NCBI RefSeq assembly: GCF_000425065.1
Contig: NZ_AULB01000007.1
Span: forward strand, 186,001-250,000
Reading direction: 5' to 3'
From: Actinomadura rifamycini DSM 43936
Lineage (GTDB): Bacteria > Actinomycetota > Actinomycetes > Streptosporangiales > Streptosporangiaceae
Length of the DNA stretch: 64,000 nucleotides
Under the pieces are notes generated by a model. That model was given only the letters and a program-made list of their open reading frames with translations. It had not been told where the DNA came from and did not search any database. Positions 1 to 7,979 of the stretch are shown one piece after another (the stretch's first letter is position 1; the number at the start of each line of letters is the position of its first letter). The position numbers and the translations under genes are program-made.

Positions 1-459
1 GAGGGTGCCGACGAAGCCCGACATGGTGATGAGCGCCTGGGCGATGGCGAGGGCGCCGCCGATCAGCCGGTCGGGGGCGTGCTGGCTGGACTCGTGCGCC
101 AGCCGGAGGCGGTCCTGGAACGCGGGGTCCTCGAGGCGGCGCAGGCCCGCGTCGGCGTTGACGGCGCCGAACAGCCGGTCGACGGCCAGGGCGCGGACGG
201 CGCGGCGCAGCTGGGCCTGCGCGTAGGTGGAGGCGTGCGGGACGAGGACGACGGACAGCCCGCACGCGGCGAGCCCGGCGGCGAGGAGGGTGAGGGCGCC
301 CGGGTCGGCGCCGCGGGCGAGGCCGTCCAGGACGAGTTTGGTCAGCCACGCGGTGGCGACCGGGGCCAGGCCGGCGAGGACGGCGAGGAGGACGGACGCG
401 GCGGTCGCGCCCGGGTGCGCCCGCCACGCCAGCCCGGCGACGGCCCCCGCGCGCCTCAC
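1..459 (-). CDS. ABC exporter, membrane/ATPase half-transporter (5' part only)
   Basis: Partial gene; 153 residues are visible and the rest lies beyond base 1. The protein starts with a basic tip (MRRAGAVAGLAW) and a hydrophobic helix at about residues 12-38, a second at about 52-70, then the amphipathic region with LEDPAFQDRL typical of exporter-type ABC transmembrane domains, and a third helix from about 133. The nucleotide-binding domain is not in view. The GTG start at 459 overlaps the stop of the upstream TlpA-like gene as GTGA, so translation is probably coupled. As the last visible gene of the signal peptidase/peptide/MauE/TlpA cassette it is the likely exporter of the small cysteine peptide; that role is inferred from position only. 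Confidence 0.75.
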   Translation of the reverse strand, partial: MRRAGAVAGLAWRAHPGATAASVLLAVLAGLAPVATAWLTKLVLDGLARGADPGALTLLAAGLAACGLSVVLVPHASTYAQAQLRRAVRALAVDRLFGAVNADAGLRRLEDPAFQDRLRLAHESSQHAPDRLIGGALAIAQALITMSGFVGTL

Positions 460-956
460 GTACCGGCCGGCACGGGCAGCCCGGACGGTTCGAGCGCCGC
501 GGCGGTGACGACCGCGTCCGGCCCGACGACGTAGAAGCCGGGGAAGGCGGGACGTCCGAACGCGGCGGCGACGGGGCCGTGCGGCGGTTCGACCACGACG
601 GTGGCGAGGGGGGACAGCGTCCCGGCGTACGGTTCGGCGTCCCCGTCCGCTTCGACGACGGCCAGGACGCGGGCCCCGCGGACGCGGTCGGCGAACTCGG
701 GCAGCCGCTCCCGGCAGGAGGGGCACGTGGTGGAGAACAGGCCGACGATCGTGGGTTCGGTGAAGAACGCGCGGGACACGGCGGTGCCGTCGAGGGCGGT
801 CGCGGTGAACGCGCCGAGCGGGGTGCCGGGGGGCGTGAACGGGACGGGCGGCGCGGCCGGGTGCTCGCGGAGGCGGCGGACGACCGCCAGGATCAGGACG
901 AGGTCGAAGACGCTGAGGAGGCCGACGAAGACGACGCCCGCGACGAGGTATGGCAA
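456..956 (-). CDS. TlpA-like membrane-anchored thiol-disulfide oxidoreductase
   Basis: 166 residues. An N-terminal membrane anchor (about residues 3-27) is followed by a thioredoxin-fold/redoxin domain outside the membrane. The active-site motif is FSTTCPSCRE, a CPSC pair near residue 97, with a cis-Pro-type segment (PAFPGFYVVG) near 137-146. Proteins of this type (TlpA/MauD class) reduce or form disulfides in exported proteins. The start is a TTG at 956, 28 nt after the MauE-like gene, with an AGGG stretch upstream. It overlaps the ABC exporter start by 4 nt. Together with MauE it probably controls the redox state of the 46-residue cysteine peptide encoded just upstream. The thioredoxin fold is clear; the substrate is an inference. 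Confidence 0.8.
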   Translation of the reverse strand: MPYLVAGVVFVGLLSVFDLVLILAVVRRLREHPAAPPVPFTPPGTPLGAFTATALDGTAVSRAFFTEPTIVGLFSTTCPSCRERLPEFADRVRGARVLAVVEADGDAEPYAGTLSPLATVVVEPPHGPVAAAFGRPAFPGFYVVGPDAVVTAAALEPSGLPVPAGT

Positions 957-984
957 CGGTGGTCCCTTGGTGGCCCTGGCCGCG

Positions 985-1506
985 TCATCGGGGAGCGGGC
1001 GCGGTCAGGAGGTCGGTCAGTTCGTCGAGGAAGACGAACACGAGGGTGAGGACGCCCGCGCACGCGACGGCGACGGCCGCTCCCCCGGGGTGCACCGGGG
1101 CGGCCGCCGGGTGGGCGGCGAGGCCGGCCGCGGCGACGGCCGCGAGCGCGAGGTTGCGGACGACGTGGACGCGGCCGACGGGGGCCGTCCCGGTGCCGAA
1201 GCAGCGGCAGGCGGCGGGGCGGCCGGCGCGGAGCGAGCGGTGGACGGCGGCGGCGAACGCGAGCAGGACCGCGCCGGCCAGCGCGAGGCCGGCCGGCGCG
1301 GTCCGCGCGGTCGCCTGGAGGGCGGCGGCGGCCGCCTCGGCGGCCACGACGGCGACGGCCGTCGCGGTCGCCGGGAGGCCGGGCGCCAGCCCGGGCACCG
1401 AGCGCCGGAACTCCGCGAACGCCGTCCGGCCGCGCAGCTTGCCGACCACCGCGACGAGGAAGACCGCGGCGATGGTGCAGCGTGCGGCCAGCGCGACGTA
1501 CTGCAT
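985..1506 (-). CDS. MauE/DoxX-type redox-associated membrane protein
   Basis: 173 residues from the ATG at 1506 (a longer upstream frame exists but begins inside the peptide gene). It has about four hydrophobic helices and the CRCFG pair (RPAACRCFGTG, near residue 95) typical of MauE-family proteins, which work with TlpA/MauD-like proteins in periplasmic disulfide chemistry; MauE was first known from methylamine dehydrogenase maturation. No methylamine dehydrogenase subunit is seen here. It lies 20 nt downstream of the small cysteine peptide and 28 nt upstream of the TlpA-like gene on the same strand, which makes the peptide the obvious candidate substrate. Confidence 0.75.
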   Translation of the reverse strand: MQYVALAARCTIAAVFLVAVVGKLRGRTAFAEFRRSVPGLAPGLPATATAVAVVAAEAAAAALQATARTAPAGLALAGAVLLAFAAAVHRSLRAGRPAACRCFGTGTAPVGRVHVVRNLALAAVAAAGLAAHPAAAPVHPGGAAVAVACAGVLTLVFVFLDELTDLLTAPAPR

Positions 1507-1526
1507 GGCGTCGGTGCCCCGGTGCC

Positions 1527-1667
1527 CTAGCGGCAGTAGGTCTTGCCGGCGTACATGCAGCAGCGCATGCCGGTGTCGGTCCACCAGCAGGGCTCGGCGC
1601 GGGCGGTGGTGGTGGGCAGGATCCGACCGAGAATCCGGTCGCCGAGGCGGTTGACTGCACGGATCAT
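1527..1667 (-). CDS. 46-residue cysteine-containing peptide, candidate exported disulfide peptide
   Basis: Short gene read directly from the sequence. The ATG at 1667 has a near-perfect ribosome site (AGGAGGACCCC, 2 nt before the start region) and the frame ends with TAG at 1527. The N-terminal half is a basic leader-like stretch (MIRAVNRLGDRILGRILP, then TTTARA) and the C-terminal half is compact and aromatic with four cysteines at about 27, 36, 37 and 45 (EPCWWTDTGMRCCMYAGKTY, then CR). An ARA-E junction near residue 24 could be a protease site. It lies between an S26 signal peptidase gene and MauE, TlpA and ABC exporter genes on the same strand. I recognise no family. I infer a leader-core peptide with up to two disulfides; toxin, bacteriocin, signal or redox cofactor roles are all open. 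Confidence 0.65.
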   Translation of the reverse strand: MIRAVNRLGDRILGRILPTTTARAEPCWWTDTGMRCCMYAGKTYCR

Positions 1668-1756
1668 GAGGGGTCCTCCTCCGGTCGTGCCGGGGCTAGC
1701 CGGCCGGCGGGGTGTCGGGCGGCGCCTCTCGGAGGTGATCGGCGCTCGCTGCCCAG

Positions 1757-1785
1757 AAGCTAACCCCGGTGATCATCTCCGGCAA
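1757..1785 (-). promoter_or_regulatory. Candidate promoter of the cysteine-peptide operon
   Basis: On the minus strand, TTGCCG (1785-1780) and TAGCTT (1762-1757) are separated by exactly 17 nt and lie about 90 nt before the peptide start. They match the TTGACA and TANNNT consensus of actinobacterial housekeeping promoters in 4/6 positions and in the key T, A and T. It would let the peptide-MauE-TlpA-ABC genes be transcribed apart from the upstream signal peptidase gene. Sequence match only. Confidence 0.35.
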
Positions 1786-1826
1786 GGGACCGTTCCCGGC
1801 GCGGAGCGATCTTGTGGAGTGTGCGC

Positions 1827-2345
1827 TCAACGGCCCCCGCCGGTTGGTGGGTTTTCGCCATGGGACGGGCGTTGACCGGGCCCCGGCGACACGCTCAAGC
1901 GGCGCACCACCACACCCAGTAGCCGGTCGCCCGGGTAGGGCCCGCGGTGGCGGGAGTCGACGCTGTCGGGATTGTCGCCGAGGACGGCGAGCGCCCCGGC
2001 GGGCACCGTGCCGTCCGGTCCGGGGACGCCCGGGGGGAGCGGGTCGCCGGGGAGGGCGGCGACGCGCTTGACGTTCCAGGTGCGGCCGTCGGGGCCGGGC
2101 GGGCCCGGCAGGCGGGTCGCGTCCGGGGGCGGTTCGAGGACGACGACGTCCCCGCGGCGGACGCGGTGCAGGGGCCGCCGGCGGACCAGGACGCGGTCGC
2201 CGTCGTGCAGGGCGGGGGTCATGCTGGTCCCGCCGACGGTGACGACCACCAGCCGCCCGCGCGCCCATCCGAGGGCGGCCAGCGCCGCCGCGACGGCGGC
2301 GGCGACCGGCACCAGCCGTCTCCGTGAGATCGACATCCGGCTCAT
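1827..2345 (-). CDS. S26 family signal peptidase
   Basis: 172 residues. An N-terminal membrane anchor (about residues 10-30) is followed by the S26 catalytic core: GTSMTPAL carries the nucleophilic Ser near residue 41, and NVKRVAALPGD carries the general-base Lys near 89-90. The LGDNPDSVDSRHRG box, conserved in type I signal peptidases, follows at about 121-134. Such enzymes cut signal or leader peptides on the outer face of the membrane. It is small and sits 159 nt upstream of the cysteine-peptide gene, not near general secretion genes, so it is probably a dedicated peptidase for that peptide. The start at 2345 has no strong ribosome site; an in-frame Met three codons later is an alternative. 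Confidence 0.85.
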   Translation of the reverse strand: MSRMSISRRRLVPVAAAVAAALAALGWARGRLVVVTVGGTSMTPALHDGDRVLVRRRPLHRVRRGDVVVLEPPPDATRLPGPPGPDGRTWNVKRVAALPGDPLPPGVPGPDGTVPAGALAVLGDNPDSVDSRHRGPYPGDRLLGVVVRRLSVSPGPGQRPSHGENPPTGGGR

Positions 2346-2414
2346 GGCCGACAGATCGTAGCCCGCGCGGCCGGACCGGCGCCCGCAGCGCCGGGCCCCG
2401 GTCGGGCCGCGGGG

Positions 2415-3044
2415 TCAGTTCGCCCAGGTGATGGGGCTGTCCTCGTAGGCGTCCTCCTCGTAGGCGGCGCCGGCGACGGACCCGCCCGCGCGCGCCGCCT
2501 GGAGCCGGCACGACCGGTACTGGGCGCCCGCGGCGGCGAAGGCGTCGTCGGGGCGGCCCCGGTCGCAGCCGGGGATCGTGCCGATGACGACGGCGCCGGT
2601 ACCGCCGCCGCCGGGGCCGACGCCGGTCAGCAGCGGCGCGGAGCTGCGCGACAGGTCGGTCCCGCCGACGTTCTCCACCGTGTAGCGGATGTAGAACGGC
2701 GTCATCCCGGCGGCCTTCGCGCCGAACCGCTGCTGGAACGCGGCCTGGTCGCCGGGCTCGATCGCGGTGACCGTGATGCCGAGCATGCCGGTCGTCCCGG
2801 CCCGCTCGTACGGGACGACGGCCCGCTGGCCGATCCGCAGCTTCGTGCCCGGCGGGGTGGCCTGCGCGCTGCCCGCCGCGGGGGCGGGGTTCTGCGGGGC
2901 CGGGTTCTGGGGTGCCGAGGTGGCCGGGGCGGGCTGCGCGGGCGGCGGCGCCGCGTCCGGCTCGTCGTCGGAAGAGGGGAACACGCACCCCGTGAGCAGC
3001 AGCGCGGCGCCCAGCGCCGTCACCGGGCCGATCAGTTTCCGCAT
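2415..3044 (-). CDS. Proline-rich lipoprotein with a DUF4352-like domain
   Basis: 209 residues from the ATG at 3044, chosen because GAAGGGAAAG lies just upstream; an upstream in-frame ATG at 3068 has no such site. The lipobox LLLTGC (Cys near residue 20) marks a secreted lipoprotein. An Asp/Pro/Ala-rich tether with an imperfect repeat (PQNPAPQNPAP) follows, then a beta-rich domain containing a GMLGITVTAIEPGD stretch like the DUF4352/telokin-type domains of Gram-positive lipoproteins. Function unknown. It is divergent from the AraC gene across a short region with an inverted repeat. Confidence 0.7.
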   Translation of the reverse strand: MRKLIGPVTALGAALLLTGCVFPSSDDEPDAAPPPAQPAPATSAPQNPAPQNPAPAAGSAQATPPGTKLRIGQRAVVPYERAGTTGMLGITVTAIEPGDQAAFQQRFGAKAAGMTPFYIRYTVENVGGTDLSRSSAPLLTGVGPGGGGTGAVVIGTIPGCDRGRPDDAFAAAGAQYRSCRLQAARAGGSVAGAAYEEDAYEDSPITWAN

Positions 3045-3099
3045 GGCTTTCCCTTCGCGTTCGATCAACTTCGTGGAACCTTTTCGGCGGCGCGCCCAT

Positions 3100-3128
3100 C
3101 TCTTCTGTATAAGCGGTACACAGAAGAG
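3100..3128. promoter_or_regulatory. Inverted repeat overlapping a -10-like box and the AraC ribosome site
   Basis: CTCTTCTGT (3100-3108) and ACAGAAGAG (3120-3128) are perfect 9-bp arms separated by 11 nt. A TATAAG -10-like box (3108-3113) begins inside the left arm, and the right arm contains the first part of the GAGGAGG ribosome site of the AraC gene. It could be an operator for the divergent lipoprotein/AraC pair, or a hairpin that hides the ribosome site. Confidence 0.45.
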
Positions 3129-3139
3129 GAGGGGTCCGC

Positions 3140-4117
3140 GTGATGGAGACCGTCTTCGACAGTGCGGACCTGCCGCCGGCCGACCGCTTCGGCTGGTGGC
3201 GCGAGTGCCTCAGCAACACCCACGCGCCCCTGGAGATGACCAGCGCGCACGCGGACGGCTTCCGCGTGCGGCAGCGGGTGCTGCGGCTCGGCGCGGCGAC
3301 CGTCTGGCCGGCGGCGTTCCAGCCGATGGTCTGCCGCCGGACGCCGCGGCTCATCCGCCGGTCGGACCCGGAGACCTTCCACCTCTCGCTCGTCCTGCGG
3401 GGGACGGCGGGGGCGTCGTGGGGGAAGAACGAGGTGACCTACGGGCCGTCCGACCTGCACGTCCAGGACAGCTCGCGCAGCTGCACGACCTGGGCGGACG
3501 GGGCCGGCACCATCAGGACCGTCGGGCTGGAGGTCCCCCGGTCCATGCTGGCGGTGCCGCCGCACCTGGCCGACCGGATGATCGGCGCCCCGCTGCCCGG
3601 CGGGTCGGGGATCGGCGGGCTGCTGTCCGGCTTCCTGGCCCGGCTCGCCTCCGACGCCGGCGCCTACCGGCCGTCGGACGCCTCACGGCTCGGGACGATC
3701 CTCCTCGACCTGGTGTCGGCGCTGTTCGCGCACACCGCCGAGGCCGAGCGCGAACTCGTCCCGGAGTCCCGCGGGCGGACGCTCGTGCTGCGCGTCCGCG
3801 CGTTCATCGACCGGCACCTGCAGGACCCGGACCTGTCCCCGAGGTCCGTCGCGGCCGCCCACCACATCTCCGTCAGCTACCTCCACCGCGTCTTCCAGGC
3901 GGACGGCACCACCGTGGCGGGCTGGATCCGGCACCGCCGGCTGGACCGCGCCCGCCGGGACCTGGCCGATCCCGCGCTGCACGGCGTCCCGGTCGGCCAG
4001 ATCGCCGCCCGCTGGGGCTTCTCCCACCCCGCGGTGTTCACCCGCGCGTTCCGCGCCGCCTACGACGTCACCCCCAGCGAGTACCGCCGGAGCGGCCCGG
4101 GACTCGATCGGGCGTAG
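3140..4117 (+). CDS. AraC family transcriptional regulator
   Basis: 325 residues. The N-terminal 190 residues form an AraC-binding-like/cupin-type sensory domain (starts PADRFGWWRECLSNTH, like the AraC_binding_2 family). The C-terminal 105 residues hold the double helix-turn-helix: SVAAAHHISVSYLHRVFQ, then IAARWGFSHPAVFTRAFR with the usual ending YDVTPSEYRR. A GTG at 3140 and an ATG at 3143 are both possible; the GAGGAGG site is better spaced for GTG. The ligand and targets are unknown; the adjacent inverted repeat suggests autoregulation. Confidence 0.88.
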   Translation: MMETVFDSADLPPADRFGWWRECLSNTHAPLEMTSAHADGFRVRQRVLRLGAATVWPAAFQPMVCRRTPRLIRRSDPETFHLSLVLRGTAGASWGKNEVTYGPSDLHVQDSSRSCTTWADGAGTIRTVGLEVPRSMLAVPPHLADRMIGAPLPGGSGIGGLLSGFLARLASDAGAYRPSDASRLGTILLDLVSALFAHTAEAERELVPESRGRTLVLRVRAFIDRHLQDPDLSPRSVAAAHHISVSYLHRVFQADGTTVAGWIRHRRLDRARRDLADPALHGVPVGQIAARWGFSHPAVFTRAFRAAYDVTPSEYRRSGPGLDRA

Positions 4118-4253
4118 CCGTCCGGCCGGTGTCGTCTCGATCACGGTGCCCCAGCATGGCGGCCGCGCGGGTCCCGCGGTTGATCGCGCGTGCACAGCCG
4201 CTTGACCGAGCGTCGACGGCGCGACGGCGGCGCGCGGCGTCGGTGCCCGGTGC

Positions 4254-4259
4254 TAGCGT
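4254..4259 (+). promoter_or_regulatory. -10-like box for a leaderless DUF4132 transcript
   Basis: TAGCGT lies 8 nt before the ATG at 4268, preceded by TGC. This spacing is typical of actinobacterial leaderless genes, whose transcripts start at the initiation codon. No convincing -35 box and no ribosome site are visible. Confidence 0.35.
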
Positions 4260-4267
4260 CCGCACGC

Positions 4268-7200
4268 ATGATCGATTCGGCGACGGACGAGGACGTCCTG
4301 GAAGTCCCCCGAGGGTGGCGGCGGCACGTGCATCCGCGGCGCGGCGGGTGGCCCGCGCAGCGGGTCGCGGTGGCCGCGCTGGACGAGGCGGAGCTGCGCG
4401 CGGAGCACGCGAAGGCCGTCGAGGAGGCGCTGGCGCACCCGGGAACGGATCCGGCGTTGGCCGCGGCGGGGCGCCGCCACCTGGCCGGGGACACGAGCCC
4501 GCTGGGCGCGGCCGTGGTCGCCGCCGTCCCGGAGTCGGACATCCATGCCGGCGGGATGACCGTCCGGTTCGTGGACGCGTGGGTCACGACGTACGGGCTG
4601 CCGTTCGCCGTCCACGCGTTCGTCGAGCGGTGCGACCTGGCGCCCGGCTCCTACGGCGCCGCGCACCACGGCCTGGCGGGCGAGGCGGCGGGCTTCGACG
4701 AGTACCGGCTGGCGGACGCGGCGAAGCGGCTGCGCGCGCTCCTCGCCGCGGCCCCCGACACCGAGTACCGGGAGGCCGTCGCGGTCCTCGGCGGGCTGCG
4801 GACGTCGCCGCGGCGGCGGATGCTCGGCGCGTACCTCGCCCCAACCGAGTCGGCGTGGGTGGCCGAGTGCTGCGCCGAGCCCGACGCGGTGCCGCGGACG
4901 ATGCTGCTGCGGTCCCTGGGGTCGGCCGAGCACTACGCGATGCTGGGGCCGGAGCGGCGGATCTCCGTCGCCGACTGCTACCAGATCGAGAACCTGGTGA
5001 CGCTGGCGGAAGGCGCGGGCCCGGTGATCGCGCCCTACCTGGCGGAGGCGTTCGACGAGCACCACGACAGTCCGCCGCGGCGCAAGGCGCTGCTCGACGT
5101 GCTGGGGCGGCTGCCGACCGACGAGGCGTTCCGGCTGATGCTGGAGCGCGCCGGGAACCGGCACATGGGCGCCGCGCTGCGGGAGACGATGGAGCGCTAC
5201 CCGGTCCGCGCGATCCGCGTCCTCGCGTCGGCCCCCGGCGCCCTGGCCGCGGAGCTGCTGGACGAGCATCTGCGCGGGCACGCGGACCTGGTGGAGCGCG
5301 TGCTGCCGGAGCTGCCGGAGGACGTCCGGAAGGTCGTCGGGACGGCGGCGGAGGACGGGGTCCCGGAGGCCGCGGCGGACGACCTGCCGCGGCTGCTGGC
5401 CGATCCGCCGTGGGCCCGCCCGAAGCCGGACCCGGTCGTCCTCGAAGGGCTGCCCCTGCCCGGTGAGCGGTCCATGGTGTGGGGCCCGGGCGAGCGCGGG
5501 GAGTGGCTGCGGACCGCGATCTTCTTCCCCTACCCCGACAGCTGGCACAAGCCGTCGAGCGAGCGCGGGTGGGGCGAGGTGGCCCAAGTTCCGCCCCCGC
5601 AGGAGCGGGCGGAGCGGTGGGACCGCTTCGCCGCGGCGTTCGCGGCGGGCGAGGTCCGGGAGGACGTGTCCTGGCTGGCCGGGCTGTTCGCGATGGGGCC
5701 GGAGGACGTGGTCCGCCCCCTGCTGCGGGACTGGACGCCGGGCAAGTGGGAGCGTCCGGGCGGCTACTGGAGCCCGGAGACCTGGCTGAGGGTGCTGATC
5801 GCCCGGTTCGACGCCGACGCGCTGCCGCTCGCGCTGCGGTTCGCCCGCGCCAAGCCGGCGCGGGGCGCGGAGCTGCTGCTGCCGTACCTGGACGGCGACG
5901 TCGCGGACGCGATGGCCGGCTGGCTGCTGCGGACGAAGTCGGCGCGCGGCGCCGTGCTCGCCTGGTTCGAGCGGCACGGGGCCGGAGCGGCGCGCCACCT
6001 CGTGCCGGTGGCGCTCGGCAGCCCCGGAAAGGCCCGGGAGGCCGCCGAGCACGCGCTGCCGTTCCTGGACCGGGAGGCGGTCGCCGAAGCCGCGCGCGCC
6101 CACGGGGAGCGCGCCGTCGAAACCGTGGAGGCGCTCCTGGCCTCGGACGAACCGACCCGGCGGAAGATCCCCGCGTCGCTCGGCGTGAACGCCGCGGTGC
6201 TGCCGCAGGTGCTGCTGCGGGGGCGGGAGCGCGCCCTGCCGCAGGAAGCGGTCCGGACCCTGCTCACCCTGCTGGCGATCTCCGAACCGGACGATCCGGC
6301 CCCCGGCCTCGCGGACGCGCTGGACGCCTGCGACCCCGACTCCCTCGCCGAGTTCGGCTGGGCGCTGTACAAGCACTGGGGAGAGAAGGGCGGGCGGCCC
6401 GAGCACGCCTGGCAGTTCACCGCGCTCGGACGGCTGGGCGACGACCGCACCGTGCGCACGCTCGTCCCGCTCGTCCGCGCCTGGCCGGGGAGCGGCGGCC
6501 ACCACCTCGCGGTGCGCGGCCTGGACGTCATCGCCATGATCGGGAGCGAGCTCGCGCTGCGCGAGGTGCACGGCATCGCGCAGACGGTGAAGTACAAGGG
6601 GCTGCGCAAGCACGCGCAGGAGAAGGTCGAGCAGATCGCGGCGGCGCGGGGGCTGACGGCGGAGCAGCTCGGCGACCGGCTGGTCCCCGACTTCGGGCTG
6701 GACGCGGCGGGCTCGCTCGTCCTCGACTACGGGCCGCGTCGGTTCACCGCCGGGTTCGACGCGTCGCTGCGGCCGTACGTCGTCGACGCGAGCGGGAAGG
6801 TCCGGGCGAACCTCCCGAAGCCGGGCGTCCGCGACGACGCCGAACTCGCGCCCGCGGCCCACCGCCGGTTCGCCGAGCTGAAGAAGGACGTCCGCGCGGT
6901 CGCCGGGGTGCAGCTGCGGCGGATGGAGCTCGCGATGGCGACGGGCCGCCGGTGGAGCGCGGACGAGTTCCGCGAGTTCTTCGTCGAGCACCCGCTGATG
7001 TGGCATGTCGCGCGGCGGCTCGTGTGGATGGCCGAGCACGACGGCACGGGCCGGGCGTTCCGGATCGCCGAGGACCGCACGTTCGCCGACGCCGCCGACC
7101 GCGCGTACACGCCGCCGGACGGCGCCGCGATCGGCATCGCGCACCCGGCGCGCCTCGGGCCCGCGGTGCGGAACTGGACGCGCCTGTTCGCCGACTACGA

Positions 7201-7615
7201 GATCGCCCAGCCGTTCCCGCAGCTCGACCGCGAGGTGCACGCGCTGACCGCGCCGGAGCGGGCCGGTGACCGGCTCGCGCGCTTCGAGGGGACGCCCGTC
7301 CCGGTCGGGAACGTGCTCCGGCTGGAGCGGCGCGGCTGGCTGCGGGGGCCGGTGAACTCCGACGGCGGGATCGAATGCCTCGTCCGCCCGGCGGGGAACG
7401 GGCGGTACGTCGTCGTCACGCTGGATCCGGGGCTGTTCGTCGGCTACGTCACAGAGTCCGGGGACCAGAAGATGGAGGCGGTGTGGATCGGCACCGACCC
7501 GGAACCGGGCTGGTCCTCGCACACGCGCCGCGAAAGGGAGCGGTGCGCGTTCGGCGAGCTCGATCCGGTGACCGCCTCGGAGGTGCTGGGCGACCTCACG
7601 GCCGTCCTGGCCTGA
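4268..7615 (+). CDS. DUF4132 domain-containing protein (MolR-like), 1115 residues
   Basis: Large cytoplasmic protein without signal peptide or membrane helices. The first ~750 residues are helical and HEAT-repeat-like (many Ala/Leu/Arg-rich repeats such as LALRFARAKPARGAELLLPYL). The C-terminal third has the DUF4132 pattern: LMWHVARRLVWMAEHDG, AIGIAHPARLGP, WTRLFADYEIAQPFPQLDR and a final EVLGDLTAVL. Proteins of this family (related to E. coli MolR/YehI) occur in many actinobacteria; their function is not established. The start at 4268 is preferred over an upstream in-frame ATG because the protein's conserved acidic start begins there and a -10-like box is 8 nt upstream. No neighbour clearly belongs to the same operon. 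Confidence 0.8.
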   Translation: MIDSATDEDVLEVPRGWRRHVHPRRGGWPAQRVAVAALDEAELRAEHAKAVEEALAHPGTDPALAAAGRRHLAGDTSPLGAAVVAAVPESDIHAGGMTVRFVDAWVTTYGLPFAVHAFVERCDLAPGSYGAAHHGLAGEAAGFDEYRLADAAKRLRALLAAAPDTEYREAVAVLGGLRTSPRRRMLGAYLAPTESAWVAECCAEPDAVPRTMLLRSLGSAEHYAMLGPERRISVADCYQIENLVTLAEGAGPVIAPYLAEAFDEHHDSPPRRKALLDVLGRLPTDEAFRLMLERAGNRHMGAALRETMERYPVRAIRVLASAPGALAAELLDEHLRGHADLVERVLPELPEDVRKVVGTAAEDGVPEAAADDLPRLLADPPWARPKPDPVVLEGLPLPGERSMVWGPGERGEWLRTAIFFPYPDSWHKPSSERGWGEVAQVPPPQERAERWDRFAAAFAAGEVREDVSWLAGLFAMGPEDVVRPLLRDWTPGKWERPGGYWSPETWLRVLIARFDADALPLALRFARAKPARGAELLLPYLDGDVADAMAGWLLRTKSARGAVLAWFERHGAGAARHLVPVALGSPGKAREAAEHALPFLDREAVAEAARAHGERAVETVEALLASDEPTRRKIPASLGVNAAVLPQVLLRGRERALPQEAVRTLLTLLAISEPDDPAPGLADALDACDPDSLAEFGWALYKHWGEKGGRPEHAWQFTALGRLGDDRTVRTLVPLVRAWPGSGGHHLAVRGLDVIAMIGSELALREVHGIAQTVKYKGLRKHAQEKVEQIAAARGLTAEQLGDRLVPDFGLDAAGSLVLDYGPRRFTAGFDASLRPYVVDASGKVRANLPKPGVRDDAELAPAAHRRFAELKKDVRAVAGVQLRRMELAMATGRRWSADEFREFFVEHPLMWHVARRLVWMAEHDGTGRAFRIAEDRTFADAADRAYTPPDGAAIGIAHPARLGPAVRNWTRLFADYEIAQPFPQLDREVHALTAPERAGDRLARFEGTPVPVGNVLRLERRGWLRGPVNSDGGIECLVRPAGNGRYVVVTLDPGLFVGYVTESGDQKMEAVWIGTDPEPGWSSHTRRERERCAFGELDPVTASEVLGDLTAVLA

Positions 7616-7667
7616 GGACGCGGGGACGGGGACGGGATCGGGTTTCGCGGGACGCGGGGAGGCACGG

Positions 7668-7979
7668 GTGCGGACGAGTCTGCGGCGGCTGCTGGCCGAG
7701 GAGCCGGCCGACCCGGAGGTCGTGGCGGAGGCCCGGCGGCGCAAGGAGTCCGCGCTCATGGACTTCGCCGTCGGGCAGAGCACGGTGGCGTCCTGGCTGT
7801 ACAGCAAATGCCACCACCACATCCCGACCGCGACAGTGCCCACGGCGGCGGTGGCGGCCGTCGGCGGTGGCGGCCGTCCCGTGCTCAGGGCCGCAGGACC
7901 AGCCGGATCGGGTCGCCTTCCTTGCTCGCGAGGCGCTCGACGGCCTGCGGCGCGTCGGCGAGGGGCAGGACGTCGCTGA
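7668..7979 (+). CDS. Hypothetical protein, possibly a truncated remnant
   Basis: GTG start with a good ribosome site (GGGGAGG 7 nt upstream), 52 nt after the DUF4132 gene. The first ~65 residues look like real protein (LRRLLAEEPADPEVVAEARR, then MDFAVGQSTVASWLYSKCHH). From about residue 67 the frame runs antisense into the 3' end of the dehydrogenase gene and becomes an Arg/Gly-rich shadow. I recognise no family. The reading is either a short gene whose 3' end was lost, or a chance frame. Confidence 0.35.
   Translation: MRTSLRRLLAEEPADPEVVAEARRRKESALMDFAVGQSTVASWLYSKCHHHIPTATVPTAAVAAVGGGGRPVLRAAGPAGSGRLPCSRGARRPAARRRGAGRR

Noticed and set aside
1..2345. Methylamine dehydrogenase operon, because of MauE and a MauD/TlpA-like protein
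   Set aside because: No large or light dehydrogenase subunit or mauG; the small peptide lacks the light-chain size and Trp arrangement.
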